Shown here one piece after another: positions 1 through 8,655 of a stretch of 64,000 bases of DNA. The stretch spans positions 372,001 to 436,000 of the forward strand of contig JADGAX010000003.1 of assembly GCA_015231795.1 (NCBI GenBank). The letters run 5' to 3'. Every line of letters starts with the position of its first letter. Position 1 is the stretch's first letter. The notes below the pieces were generated by a model that saw only the letters and a program-made list of their open reading frames with translations, was not told the DNA's origin and did no database searches. This DNA is from Alphaproteobacteria bacterium. Lineage in GTDB: Bacteria; Pseudomonadota; Alphaproteobacteria; Rhodospirillales; WMHbin7. A program made the position numbers and the translations under genes.

Positions 1-1
1 A

Positions 2-838
2 GAACTGATTAATCGCTGCATGCGCGACGAGGGGGTGCGCGACTATTTCGATGTCGGCATCATCGGTTACGGCAAGACGCGGCGCCCTGAATTCTGCTGG
101 CGCAACAATCTGGCGGGCCGCAAACTGGTGCCTATTACCGAGGTGGCGGAGAATGCCGAGATCGTAGAGATGGATATCGCGACGGAAGTGCGCGGCCAGA
201 TCATTCACGAGCGGGTCGCCGTTTCGCGCTGGATCGACCCCATCGGCGTTGACAGCACCCCGATGAACGCAACCTTTTTGCTGGCCCAGGCGACGCTGGC
301 CGAATGGATCGCCTGGAACCCCGATTCGTTTCCGCCCGTCGTCATCAACATCACCGACGGCATGGCCAATGACGTCAACAGCGACCAGGAACTGCTGAGG
401 ACGGCCAGGAATCTGACCAATCTCGGCACCAGCGATGGCAAGGTCCTGCTGATCAATTGCCATATTTCAGGCGGCGACGAAGCGTCGGTCTTGTTTCCCT
501 CCACGCCCGATGAGTTGCCCAATGACGCCTATGCCAGATTGCTTTTCGAGATATCGAGCGAATTGTCGCCCCGTCATCGGGCGGTGATCGAGGAAGTTCA
601 CGACCGGACGCTAGCACCCGATGCGCGCCTCAAGGGCATGGCCTATAACGCCAATGCGGTGGCCCTGCTGACCTTGCTGGACATCGGAACGCGTCAAGCC
701 ATCAATGTTCAGCCCGCACGTTCCTCTCTGGTCGAGCCCTTCTCGCCAGGCGAGCTGTCTTCGGCTTCGGACATCGCGGGCGACAGTTATGACGATGGCG
801 ACTTCGCGGAATCGGAACTGCTGGACAAGGCATCGTGA
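2..838 (+). CDS. VWA-domain protein, TerY-like (5' partial)
   Basis: The reading frame is open to the left edge of the window, so the start and the first metal-binding motif of the domain (DxSxS) lie outside. What remains looks like the later part of a von Willebrand factor A domain: an STPMNAT segment fits the second MIDAS element and VVINITDGMAND fits the central strand with its MIDAS aspartate. The C-terminus is acidic (DSYDDGDFAESE). The stop overlaps the GTG start of the next gene by 3 bases, so the two are translationally coupled. Together with the following PP2C phosphatase and kinase it forms a set like the TerY-P phosphorylation triads known from tellurite-resistance-type and other stress loci. 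Target and function are unknown. Confidence 0.75.
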   Translation, partial: ELINRCMRDEGVRDYFDVGIIGYGKTRRPEFCWRNNLAGRKLVPITEVAENAEIVEMDIATEVRGQIIHERVAVSRWIDPIGVDSTPMNATFLLAQATLAEWIAWNPDSFPPVVINITDGMANDVNSDQELLRTARNLTNLGTSDGKVLLINCHISGGDEASVLFPSTPDELPNDAYARLLFEISSELSPRHRAVIEEVHDRTLAPDARLKGMAYNANAVALLTLLDIGTRQAINVQPARSSLVEPFSPGELSSASDIAGDSYDDGDFAESELLDKAS

Positions 839-1809
839 TTTCCGGGCAGACTTCCTGGCCGAGTTGCTCGGCCAGGGGACGCTCTGTCGCCAAACCTCGT
901 AACGACAGCTTTTCCAGCGGTGATCAGGTTGTCTGGCGGCAGAACGAAGACAAGTTTCGTCTGCATAGGTCCAGAGGCGGCCTGCTGGCGGCTGTTTCCG
1001 ACGGCGCAGGCGGCACGGGGATGTTTTGCGGGGCCTGGGCCGAAACGCTGGTCAGCCGTTTGCCGGGAAGGCCCATTGCCGGAATAAACGAGCTTAATCG
1101 CTGGCTGGACGGCTTCTGTCTCTCCTTTCGCAGCGATTATGCCCAGCGGGCGAAAAGCCAGCCGGTCAAGCATGCCAAGTTCGTCAAGGAAGGTTCGTGC
1201 GCCACGCTGGCCGCCTGCTGGCTGAGCTTCCTGCGCGGCCGGGCGGTGATGCGCTGGCTGGGCTATGGCGACAGCCAGATCATGGTGTTCGACCGAGCGG
1301 GACCCCGCCCCGTTCTGACGACAAGCTATCCCTCAACCCTTTCCGACTTGGGCCGGACACCCGCCCTGCTCAATTGGAAGGACCTGCCCGACAAGGCCAA
1401 GCTGTCAACCAGGGTGGTAACGCTGCCTGCCCGCGCCACGATCGCCGTGGCCTCCGACGGGATCGGGCAATATCTTCTGCTGCGCTATCTCGCCTTGCAT
1501 GCGCCAGGCGCGAGCAATTCGAAAATGGCCGAGGCGTTCTCGCGTCTTGCCGAGGGCGACAGCAAACTTGGCGATGCCATTCGCGCCCAGCGCAAACAGG
1601 CGCAGGAGCCCTTCGCCAGGGTTCTGGACGCCTTGCGCCAAGCCCTGAAATCGGACCAGGCTTTCTTGGCCTATGTCCGCGCCCGCCACAGGGAAGGGCT
1701 TTTGGCAAATGACGATGCGACTTTGTTGCTGATCGACATCGACACGACCGAGCCCCCGCAGATGGCAGGATCGGGCACAAGACAGCCCCTCAGGGGCTCA
1801 ACAGGATGA
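835..1809 (+). CDS. PP2C-family serine/threonine phosphatase
   Basis: A 324-residue protein with the metal-binding motifs of PP2C phosphatases: NEDKF early, AVSDGAGG at about residues 50-60, ASDGIGQYL in the middle and NDDATLLLID near the end. The GTG start overlaps the stop of the VWA gene, and the kinase gene starts 7 bases after the stop, so the three form one operon. In TerY-P triads the phosphatase is expected to reverse phosphorylation by the partner kinase. The region between the motifs is less conserved than in RsbU/SpoIIE-type enzymes. It sits beside the mms6 operon, but nothing in the sequence ties it to magnetosome formation. Confidence 0.8.
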   Translation: MISGQTSWPSCSARGRSVAKPRNDSFSSGDQVVWRQNEDKFRLHRSRGGLLAAVSDGAGGTGMFCGAWAETLVSRLPGRPIAGINELNRWLDGFCLSFRSDYAQRAKSQPVKHAKFVKEGSCATLAACWLSFLRGRAVMRWLGYGDSQIMVFDRAGPRPVLTTSYPSTLSDLGRTPALLNWKDLPDKAKLSTRVVTLPARATIAVASDGIGQYLLLRYLALHAPGASNSKMAEAFSRLAEGDSKLGDAIRAQRKQAQEPFARVLDALRQALKSDQAFLAYVRARHREGLLANDDATLLLIDIDTTEPPQMAGSGTRQPLRGSTG

Positions 1810-1816
1810 ACCTACA

Positions 1817-2785
1817 ATGACCTATCCTCTGATCAATGACTATAAGCATGCCGTGGTCAATCCGAAGGGACGCTTCGTCTCTCTGGACATCTCGCCCTTG
1901 CGCGATTCCAGGAACGCCCCCATTTTGCTGGCGGGAAATTTCGCAGGCGTCTTCAAGGTGCAAGACGCAAAGGGCCAAGTGTTGGCCCTGAAATGCTTTA
2001 CCCGCGATATCGCCCATCTGACCCGGCGCTATCAGGTCGTGGCCGATTTCATCCGAACCGCCCAGTCGCCCTATTTCCTGCCGATGAAATTTCATCCCGA
2101 GGAAATCTTCATAACCTCCACGACCGCTCCTCATCGGGATTATCCCGTGGCTACCATGCCCTGGCTTGAGGGCAGAAGCCTGGGGGCTATGACCGAGGCC
2201 TTGTGCGCGGCAAAAAAGCGCCAGGCCCTGGCTGGTCTGACCATCGCCTGGAGCCGCTTGTGCCAAGACCTGCTCAAGCGCGGCATCGCGCATGGCGATT
2301 TGAAGCACGACAATGTTTTCGTAAGCTCGACCGAGGGCAAGCTGAAACTGCTCGATTACGATTCGATGTATCTACCCAAGCTGAAGGGGCTTTCCTCGCC
2401 GGTTTTGGGCAGCGTCAATTTTCAGCATCCGCTGCGCAACACCAAGCATTTCGACGAGACCATCGACCATTTTTCCATGCTGGTCATTCTGCTCTCGCTG
2501 CGCGCCCTTGTTTTCGAACCGGAACTGTTCGCGCAGTATCACAACGGCGAGAATCTGATCTTTAGCCGCGAGCATTTTCTGACGCCGGAAAGCGCTTCCT
2601 TGGTCGCTCGTCTGTCCAAAAGCCCGGATATCTTCGTGCGCGATTGGACTGAGGCCCTGGTCAAGGCTTCCAAGTCCCGTGCAATCAGCGTTCCGGGTCT
2701 AGCCGCCATGCTGAAGACGGCCACCAAGCTCGATGCCACCCCAGCCCAGTCGCGGCATACAGGAATTCTATCGTTCTTTTCGTAA
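1817..2785 (+). CDS. Protein kinase-like protein of the VWA-PP2C-kinase triad
   Basis: A 322-residue protein kinase fold. Visible elements are an ALKCF lysine strand near residue 57, a catalytic loop HGDLKHDNVFV near residue 158, and a metal-binding LLDYD in place of the usual DFG near residue 178. The N-lobe lacks a clear glycine-rich loop. The HGDLKHDN form is typical of bacterial kinases linked with TerY-like VWA proteins. It ends the operon and converges on mms48 with only 12 bases between stops. The likely role is phosphorylation of a partner in the triad; the substrate is unknown. Confidence 0.8.
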   Translation: MTYPLINDYKHAVVNPKGRFVSLDISPLRDSRNAPILLAGNFAGVFKVQDAKGQVLALKCFTRDIAHLTRRYQVVADFIRTAQSPYFLPMKFHPEEIFITSTTAPHRDYPVATMPWLEGRSLGAMTEALCAAKKRQALAGLTIAWSRLCQDLLKRGIAHGDLKHDNVFVSSTEGKLKLLDYDSMYLPKLKGLSSPVLGSVNFQHPLRNTKHFDETIDHFSMLVILLSLRALVFEPELFAQYHNGENLIFSREHFLTPESASLVARLSKSPDIFVRDWTEALVKASKSRAISVPGLAAMLKTATKLDATPAQSRHTGILSFFS

Positions 2786-2797
2786 ACGGGCAGGCCG

Positions 2798-4258
2798 TCA
2801 GGCCTCGGCCAGAGGCGGCGCCTCGGCGTCTTGGTTCTCTGCAAGCTCGGCTTCGCTTGGAATGTCATCCGTGGGTTTTGGTTTTTCGAAAAGCCCCCAT
2901 GTCACATCGCCCAAGCCAGAGCAGGCGGGACATAACACAGTCCAGGCTGATAAAGACGCCTTGCAATGCCCGCAATGCCAGCCGTAATCCTTGGCTGCAT
3001 GCTCGGACTTGTGACGCCATCTGCCGACAGCCGTCGCGTCGCCGGTCTCCTGCTCTTCGATTTGAGCCAGCAGGGCATAAGCTTTCGCCGAGGGTTCGGA
3101 CTTCACCGCCGCGATCAGATGTCGTCTGGCCCGCCCCCAGACCTTGGCATGGCAGGCAGCCTCGCCCAGAGCCAGTTCGCTCTGCGGGTCTCCTGGGCCT
3201 TTCTGAACGAGATCTTCGATGCGCTTGAGACGATCCTCTGCCGTCGCACCATGCGCCAGCTCCTCCTGGCGTTCCAGAAGGGGATAGGCCGGATGCCTGT
3301 GGCAAGCGTCCTTCAACAAATTGCCCAGCTCGTCAGGCTTGCCTTGGCTGGACAGGATTTCGGCCATGAAAAGAGTCGCGGGAATGAAGGCCGATGACTC
3401 GTGTTGTGCCGCCGCCTCTTTGGCCAGGGCCAGGGCTCGCCCCGGGTCGGCGGTCTGCGAGGCCATGGCCTGCGCCAGAGTGATGCCTGCCTTCAAGCGC
3501 AAAGCGGCATCCGGCACTTTGCCCTTCTGCGGAATGGCCGAAGCGATCACGTCCTGGGCGCCATCCCAATTTTCCTCCCGCACCAGTTCGGTCAGCCTCG
3601 TTGTATCGACAACCAGCATTTCCGGTGCTGGCGGCGCTTCGGAAGGAACATCCTGCGGTTCGCGCTTCACTGGCTTTGGCGAAGGCTCGGGGGCTGAAAA
3701 GTCAGCAGGCGACAAATGACGCGCTGCCAGCCTGCCCCTTGAGGGGCGGGGTGGGGCATTTCCCTGCAGTTTTCGCCACCAGGAGCTATCCTCCTTGGCC
3801 CGCACGGACTCCCTCGCTGCACCGTCGTCCAGCGAAGGCTCTCCCACATCGGCGGGCGGAAGCGGCATGAACGAAGCCAAGAGCTTGGCCAACTCCCGGC
3901 TTTGCAGCAATTGAGCTGCCTGTCCGGCGAGACGCCGTCCTTCGCGAATCTGGCCGACCGAAGCGGCCTCGAGAGCGCCGATCAGTGCCGCCAGACCCGC
4001 GTCCTGATCCTTGACGCGCCTGGCCAACAAAGCGCGGCTGCGCATTTTGCCCAAGGAGAAGACAAAACGGAAGAGCGAGGAGGTGAAGGAAATTAACAAG
4101 AACAGAGCGAGCAGAAATAGCAGCAGCACCAGCATGGTCGTCTCGACCTGCCAGCCCATCCAATCGATGCTGATGGCGCCAGGATTGGCAACCAGCCAGA
4201 GGGTTGCTGCGGCAACCAAGCCGGAGAGAATCAGCAGCAGGATCAATCGGAAGAGCAT
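2798..4258 (-). CDS. mms48: Mms48-type HemY/TPR membrane protein with C-terminal zinc ribbon
   Basis: A 486-residue protein with two N-terminal membrane segments (about residues 1-25 and 40-65), the arrangement of HemY-type TPR proteins, followed by TPR-like helices. Near the C-terminus a CxxC...CxxC pair (HCGHC and LCPAC) makes a zinc-ribbon or rubredoxin-like end, as in some membrane-anchored TPR adaptors. It is the last gene of a minus-strand operon mms6-mmsF-mms36-mms48, the order known from Magnetospirillum. In that genus mms48 is reported to limit crystal size. It starts 3 bases after the mms36 stop. The family call rests on gene order plus domain type. The alternative is an ordinary HemY homologue from a heme-biosynthesis locus. 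Confidence 0.8.
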   Translation of the reverse strand: MLFRLILLLILSGLVAAATLWLVANPGAISIDWMGWQVETTMLVLLLFLLALFLLISFTSSLFRFVFSLGKMRSRALLARRVKDQDAGLAALIGALEAASVGQIREGRRLAGQAAQLLQSRELAKLLASFMPLPPADVGEPSLDDGAARESVRAKEDSSWWRKLQGNAPPRPSRGRLAARHLSPADFSAPEPSPKPVKREPQDVPSEAPPAPEMLVVDTTRLTELVREENWDGAQDVIASAIPQKGKVPDAALRLKAGITLAQAMASQTADPGRALALAKEAAAQHESSAFIPATLFMAEILSSQGKPDELGNLLKDACHRHPAYPLLERQEELAHGATAEDRLKRIEDLVQKGPGDPQSELALGEAACHAKVWGRARRHLIAAVKSEPSAKAYALLAQIEEQETGDATAVGRWRHKSEHAAKDYGWHCGHCKASLSAWTVLCPACSGLGDVTWGLFEKPKPTDDIPSEAELAENQDAEAPPLAEA

Positions 4259-4261
4259 GGA

Positions 4262-5326
4262 TCAGTCGCCGCTTTCATTGGCGGCCGTGATGGCTGCCGA
4301 GAGAATTTCCGAAAGCGCTCTGTCGGCATTGATTCGCGTCACCGCTGCTTGCATCCAGGGCAGCATTGCATTGGCCGCAGGCCCCTGAAGCAGCCTGAGG
4401 GCATCGACGCAGCCGATCAGATCGCCCTCTGCCATCAGCTTTTCAGCGCGCCTGAGGGCGTCGCCGTTGCCGTCGCCGCTGCCATCGGTCCTGCGCACGG
4501 TGATGGCGGAAGAGAATATCTGGGAGACGCGGCCCTCCAGCCAGTTGCTGCCCAGTTGCGAATTGGCCGCCAAGGCTGCGGATGCGCTTGGCTTGTAGCG
4601 TTCCATCAGCACAGCGCGGGTGGGAATTCCCGTCTGCGAAAGCGGGGCCAGAAATTCAAGCGCATTGGCGAATTTGCTCGGACCCAGCGAGCGCGCGACC
4701 TGCAATTCGGTCTCGAAAGGCGTCCCCCTGTCGACGGATTCCCGCAACTGGCGGGCGGCCAGCAGGAGCAGCGATCCCCTCGCCACGCGCTCACCCTGCC
4801 TTTTGCGCAAGTCATCCGGCTTTTCCGCCGGGCTGGCAACATTTGCGGGCATCTCTGCCCCACCAGCCTGGAAAGCCTTGTCTGCAGGCAAAGCCGGCGC
4901 CAGGGCGGCCAGGGGCTTTGGTGGCAATTCCTTGCTATCCTCTTGAGTGCGCTGCCGTGTCGCCTGCCTCAACTGCGCCTCGACCAAAGCCAGCCGCTGC
5001 TCGGCCTGTTCAAGCCGGATGGCCGCCGAGGACAGGGCAGCCTCAAGCATGGCGGCGCGCTCAGAAGATGCTTCAGGCGGCGGCAAGGTTTGGACGGGCC
5101 TAGCAAGGGAAAAAGATGAAGCGGAAAGCCAGCCCAAGAGGGGCTCCGCATAGGGGCGAATTTCCGTCCAAGCGGCAGCCCCCCCCATCAGCATCAGAAA
5201 AAGGACGATGAGGACAAGGCGTCCCGATCCGCCGCCGGACTTCCTTCTGGGCCGTTCTCCTGCCCGGGCATCGGTGCGCGATGCCCGGCTGGGAGATGAG
5301 GCGGTTTTATCGAGTGTCTCTGTCAT
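4262..5326 (-). CDS. mms36: Mms36-type mitofilin-like membrane protein
   Basis: A 354-residue protein with a basic N-terminus, one membrane segment (about residues 38-58), a coiled-coil stretch rich in Ala, Glu and Gln (about 90-125) and a C-terminal helical domain. This is the layout of mitofilin/HemX-like proteins that stand next to HemY in alphaproteobacteria. I chose the ATG at 5326; a GTG three codons upstream is possible. Position between mmsF and mms48 matches the mms6 operon of Magnetospirillum, where deletion of mms36 changes crystal size. About 200 bases separate it from mmsF, more than usual within an operon, and that gap holds a palindrome. Confidence 0.75.
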   Translation of the reverse strand: MTETLDKTASSPSRASRTDARAGERPRRKSGGGSGRLVLIVLFLMLMGGAAAWTEIRPYAEPLLGWLSASSFSLARPVQTLPPPEASSERAAMLEAALSSAAIRLEQAEQRLALVEAQLRQATRQRTQEDSKELPPKPLAALAPALPADKAFQAGGAEMPANVASPAEKPDDLRKRQGERVARGSLLLLAARQLRESVDRGTPFETELQVARSLGPSKFANALEFLAPLSQTGIPTRAVLMERYKPSASAALAANSQLGSNWLEGRVSQIFSSAITVRRTDGSGDGNGDALRRAEKLMAEGDLIGCVDALRLLQGPAANAMLPWMQAAVTRINADRALSEILSAAITAANESGD

Positions 5327-5474
5327 TCCAGCCACCTTGCCCGAGGGTTATAACACGGGCGAAGGGATAAGAGCCATAAGCGAAGCCGCTCATGTGCCAG
5401 CCAAAGGAAAAGTCACCAAGCCCCTTAAGGAGGGGGCTTCGGCGCCTTTCCGATTTGTTGGGAACGCCTTAGAG

Positions 5475-5519
5475 CGGATTAACATTTTAATCCGTGCCAC
5501 AAAGTGACTCGGATTAAAA
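5475..5519. repeat. CGGATTAA palindrome with an extra half-site
   Basis: CGGATTAA and its complement TTAATCCG are separated by four bases (5475-5494), and a third direct copy, CGGATTAAAA, follows at 5510-5519. The element lies in the 203-base gap between mmsF and mms36. It could be an attenuator, an operator for an internal promoter, or a dispersed intergenic repeat. There is no T-run typical of a strong terminator on the minus strand. Confidence 0.5.
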
Positions 5520-5529
5520 CGATCGCGCA

Positions 5530-5853
5530 CTAGATGCGTGCCGAGACGTAGCTGATCAGCGGCAGTTCCCAGGCCCTTCCGAAAACCACGGACAGCAGGC
5601 CCAGCGCCGAAAAGGCCACGACGGCCATGGTGGAAAGCCCGAAGACCCACTTGCCCAGAAGCGGAACGTGAAGGGCGAAAATCGCCAAAGCGCCCCACAT
5701 CCAGATGACCAGTCCCTGCTTGGCATGAAAAGAGACAAACTCGTCGTCGCGCGAAACCAGAAGCGGAACAAAGCACAAGATTCCCAAATAGCTGAGGGCG
5801 GCAAGAAGCTTGCTCTTCACTTCCCTTGGCGCCAGTACGAATGCTTCCGTCAT
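5530..5853 (-). CDS. mmsF: MmsF/MamF-family magnetosome membrane protein
   Basis: A 107-residue protein with three predicted membrane segments. It carries the family signatures [11 protein letters not shown], a short charged DDE loop and the FHAKQGL motif, and the conserved GRAW near the C-terminus. MmsF and MamF proteins sit in the magnetosome membrane and control crystal size and shape. Its place directly downstream of mms6 (36 bases) favours MmsF over MamF. Two other members of the family occur at 35324 and 37147. A purine-rich GGGGATAGAGG precedes the ATG. Confidence 0.9.
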   Translation of the reverse strand: MTEAFVLAPREVKSKLLAALSYLGILCFVPLLVSRDDEFVSFHAKQGLVIWMWGALAIFALHVPLLGKWVFGLSTMAVVAFSALGLLSVVFGRAWELPLISYVSARI

Positions 5854-5889
5854 GATCCTCTATCCCCTGCTGTTAGGCGTCTCTGCAAC

Positions 5890-6339
5890 TCAAGCCATGG
5901 CTTGGCGCAGCTCGATTTCCTCGTCGGACTGTTCCTGTTCGGCCTTGCGGCTGCGCAGATAGGCATAAGCGGCGGCGGCAGCGGCAAGACCCAGGAAGAT
6001 GGGGCCCCAAGCGCCCAGACCCAAACCGAGGCCTAGGCCCAGCCCCTTTCCGGCAACGGCGGTTCCGCCCGCCGCGCCAACGGCCGATTTGGCAGCAAGA
6101 CCAGCGGTACCTTTCGCCGCCGCAGTTTGCCCGGCTCCCGTCTTCAAGGCAACACCCAGTCCCTTGGCCTGTCCGGCTCCGGCAGCCGCCTTTGCTGCCC
6201 CGCCCTTTGCGACGGCACCCTTGGCCCCGGTCGCCTTGGCGGCCACGGCTTCATTCTCGATCTCTCCTGCCATGGCGGCGGGCACCGCGGGAGAAACGCC
6301 CTGAGCGATGGGTGGGCAATTTACGGCAGGTGTGATCAT
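5890..6339 (-). CDS. mms6: Mms6 magnetite biomineralization protein
   Basis: A 149-residue protein: a low-complexity Ala/Gly/Lys region, a hydrophobic Leu-Gly repeat (KGLGLGLGLGLGAWGP) and an acidic tail ending SDEEIELRQAMA. The known Mms6 tail, SDEEVELRDALA, binds iron and nucleates or shapes magnetite. The start was placed at the ATG at 6339 because GGGGAG stands 9 bases upstream. A longer frame to 6414 has no such site. It is the first gene of the operon running to mms48 and is transcribed away from a bacteriohemerythrin gene. Confidence 0.93.
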   Translation of the reverse strand: MITPAVNCPPIAQGVSPAVPAAMAGEIENEAVAAKATGAKGAVAKGGAAKAAAGAGQAKGLGVALKTGAGQTAAAKGTAGLAAKSAVGAAGGTAVAGKGLGLGLGLGLGAWGPIFLGLAAAAAAYAYLRSRKAEQEQSDEEIELRQAMA

Positions 6340-6671
6340 CTCTCGTTTCTCCCCTAAGGATAATGCCAACAAGCTTATCATATCAGCCATGCCCTGATAG
6401 CACGGCCTGGACAATCGAGCAACCCTGACACATAGGAAAAATACTAACTACCGATCAGATATGGATTTTGTGACGAGAACCGGGCGGACGGGGGCCCTAT
6501 CCTGGGGTTGGCGTTTTTGGCCACAGGCGAAATTACCTGCAGCAACCGTCCGGCTTCTGGTATAATTTCTGGCAATGCACCGATTGGGCGCGAACGGTCG
6601 CCAGCTTGCAGTTAGCGACATCGCGACGGGAATGAGATTATCGGGCCTAAGGGCCTGGGGTTAGGTGAGAC
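6340..6671. promoter_or_regulatory. Divergent intergenic region, mms6 / bacteriohemerythrin
   Basis: A 332-base non-coding stretch between divergently transcribed genes that must hold the promoter of the mms6 operon (minus strand) and that of the bacteriohemerythrin-PAS-receiver genes (plus strand). It includes an AT-richer patch near 6430-6475. I could not assign exact -35/-10 boxes or a regulator site. Confidence 0.5.
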
Positions 6672-7127
6672 ATGAAATGGGATGCCCTGCTGGAAGTCGG
6701 TGTGCCTTCGATTGACGAGGACCATCGGGATATTGTGGCCTGGGTATCGGATTTGCAGGAAATGGGCGACTATTCCTTTCCGCACAGAACCCTGGTGTCC
6801 GTTTTCGATTCCCTGGTCGATTATGTTTCGATTCACTTCAGGCGCGAAGAAAGCGCCATGGCGGCCTGCTCCTTTGCCGGGCTTGAATCGCATCGCAAGG
6901 AGCATGAGGCGTTCGAGCAGATCATACAGAATATCCATAGTCAGTTGCTGGGGAATGCGGACTTCATCTTCGAGAAGGCGACATTCGACTTCATCTTCGA
7001 CTGGCTGCTGTCGCATATCACGCAGGTTGATGTTCAGATGGCTTCTTCGGTTCGAGGCAGCAAGGCTGCAATCGAAGCCGCGGATAAATTTCCCGGCGTG
7101 TCCATCAAGGCACCGTCTCACATCTAG
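6672..7127 (+). CDS. Bacteriohemerythrin 1
   Basis: A 151-residue single-domain hemerythrin. All ligands of the diiron oxygen-binding site are visible: H18 (IDEDH), H55 and E59 (HFRREE), H74 and H78 (HRKEH), H115 and D120 (HITQVD). It lacks a membrane or kinase domain, so it should be a soluble oxygen-binding or oxygen-sensing protein. It is followed by a PAS protein and a receiver protein on the same strand, and it lies opposite mms6. Three further hemerythrins occur in this island. Roles in oxygen delivery, sensing or iron handling are all possible. Confidence 0.92.
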   Translation: MKWDALLEVGVPSIDEDHRDIVAWVSDLQEMGDYSFPHRTLVSVFDSLVDYVSIHFRREESAMAACSFAGLESHRKEHEAFEQIIQNIHSQLLGNADFIFEKATFDFIFDWLLSHITQVDVQMASSVRGSKAAIEAADKFPGVSIKAPSHI

Positions 7128-7283
7128 AGGTCCGATTCAGGCTGGGGGCATAAGTCTTGGCCCTGGTACCCCGATTCAAAAATGATTAGACTTGGGGGCG
7201 GGGATCGCCAGAGTAATCGCCTGATCTTGCGTAATATCCCCCGATATGGATGCGTTCCTATCTGTTGTGGAGTTTGGCGCTAA

Positions 7284-7694
7284 ATGCACACGGCCAAGTC
7301 ACTTGGCGATCTTGTCGCAGCGTATCTGGGCCAAGCCGAGGTTGCTGTTGCGCTTTTTGACGAATGCGGACGAATTCTGCGGGCCAACGTCAATTTAGAG
7401 CGCTTGCTGGGATGTCGGGGCGGCCAGCTTTTGCAGGCAAACTATTTCGAGCTTTCGCACCCAGACGACCGTGAAAGCGAGCGCGCGGCTTTTTCGACGC
7501 TGACGGACGAGGGGCAGCAAACCTACGCGCTGGAAAAGCGCCTGCTGCTGGGCGAGCATGATTTGGCGCATTACCAGGGCGTGCTGCATGTGGAGTGCAT
7601 GGTCACGCGCTACCGCTATCAGGAGAAGATGATCTTACTGGCCCTCATGCAGGAGATGAAAATCTATCGGCACTTCAAGACGCGGCATATCTAG
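7284..7694 (+). CDS. PAS-domain protein
   Basis: A 136-residue protein that is essentially one PAS domain: VAVALFDECGRILRANVNLERLLG at the start of the fold, a SHPDDRES segment, and later YRYQEKMILLALMQEM as the closing strand. No output domain is attached. It would pass a signal by contact with another protein, most simply the receiver protein encoded two bases downstream. A 156-base gap separates it from the hemerythrin gene. No cofactor ligand can be assigned from the sequence. Confidence 0.75.
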   Translation: MHTAKSLGDLVAAYLGQAEVAVALFDECGRILRANVNLERLLGCRGGQLLQANYFELSHPDDRESERAAFSTLTDEGQQTYALEKRLLLGEHDLAHYQGVLHVECMVTRYRYQEKMILLALMQEMKIYRHFKTRHI

Positions 7695-7696
7695 AC

Positions 7697-8599
7697 ATGA
7701 GTCTGAGCTTCAGCCTTGCTGCGATTCGCATGTTGCTGGGAGAGGCCAATCCCAATGTGCGCAGCAGCCTGCGCACATCCTTGTTCCGCCACGGCCTGCG
7801 CGGCATACAAGATAGCGCCTCGGCGTTGCGTTCGCACGAACTGCTGGGAGAGCAGCCTTTCGATCTTGTCGTTCTCGACGCGAATATGGAGGACTCGGAC
7901 GTCTTGGGAATCGTCCGGCTGGTTCGAGAGCATAGGCTTAGCAAGGACCCCTTCGTCAACGTGATCCTGATTGCCGATCCCCCTCATCCGGATATGGCCC
8001 GCCTCCTTGTCAATGCGGGCGCCGATGCCGTTCTCATCAGGCCCATCTCGGTTCAGGTTCTGCACGCGCGGATCAATCTGCTGATCGAAAGCCGCAGACC
8101 CTTCGTGGTAACACAGAACTATATCGGGCCTGAGCGGAGAACCGAGCCGCGCCAGGGAGCCATGCTGGTTCCTGAAATACAGGTTCCCAGCAGCTTGAAA
8201 AACAGGGCATATGGCCGGACCGATGACGAGCTTCACATGAAGGCTGTTTCCACAAGTTGGGAAATTGTCAAAAAGATACGAGCCGAACGTTTAATTTATC
8301 AGATCGGCTGGCTGGCTAAGCGCATCCTGCCCGAGGCGGGAAAGGAAGATGTCCTGCATCCGCTTTCGCAGATCGCCATGCATTTGGTTTTCGCGTGCGA
8401 CAGGCTGACCAATTGGGCCAATGACGTGGAGAACGAGGAATTCTATACGGTCTGCCGCAAACTCAAGGAGAGGGCAGAAACGGTTCAGCGCGCGCAGACA
8501 CCCCCGGAGCAGCAACTGATTGCCGAGATGCAGGCCGACGCGGGCCGCCTCGAGGCCTTGTGGTCGAGACCTGCCGGTGACCCGCCGCCCGAGAGCTGA
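7697..8599 (+). CDS. Receiver-domain (REC) protein with helical C-terminus
   Basis: A 300-residue protein. Residues about 10-125 form a CheY-like receiver with the phospho-acceptor aspartate in VVLDANM and an acidic residue near the start. Next comes a NYIGPERR motif, seen in related form in the receiver-like proteins at 39257 and 41913, and then a helical, charged region to the end. No DNA-binding output is recognisable. The start at 7697 follows the PAS gene by 2 bases. The likely role is a phosphorylation-responsive adaptor linked with the hemerythrin and PAS proteins. Confidence 0.75.
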   Translation: MSLSFSLAAIRMLLGEANPNVRSSLRTSLFRHGLRGIQDSASALRSHELLGEQPFDLVVLDANMEDSDVLGIVRLVREHRLSKDPFVNVILIADPPHPDMARLLVNAGADAVLIRPISVQVLHARINLLIESRRPFVVTQNYIGPERRTEPRQGAMLVPEIQVPSSLKNRAYGRTDDELHMKAVSTSWEIVKKIRAERLIYQIGWLAKRILPEAGKEDVLHPLSQIAMHLVFACDRLTNWANDVENEEFYTVCRKLKERAETVQRAQTPPEQQLIAEMQADAGRLEALWSRPAGDPPPES

Positions 8600-8609
8600 A
8601 ACGAAAAAC

Positions 8610-8627
8610 GGCCCCTGACGAGGGGCC
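8610..8627 (-). terminator. Intrinsic terminator for mamC
   Basis: A GGCCCCT-GACG-AGGGGCC hairpin lies between the convergent ends of the receiver gene and mamC. Read on the minus strand it is followed by a run of T (AAAAA on the plus strand at 8604-8608), so it fits termination of mamC. It may also work weakly the other way. Confidence 0.75.
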
Positions 8628-8655
8628 GCTCTTCATGAGTGCGTGGCTGAGCCGG

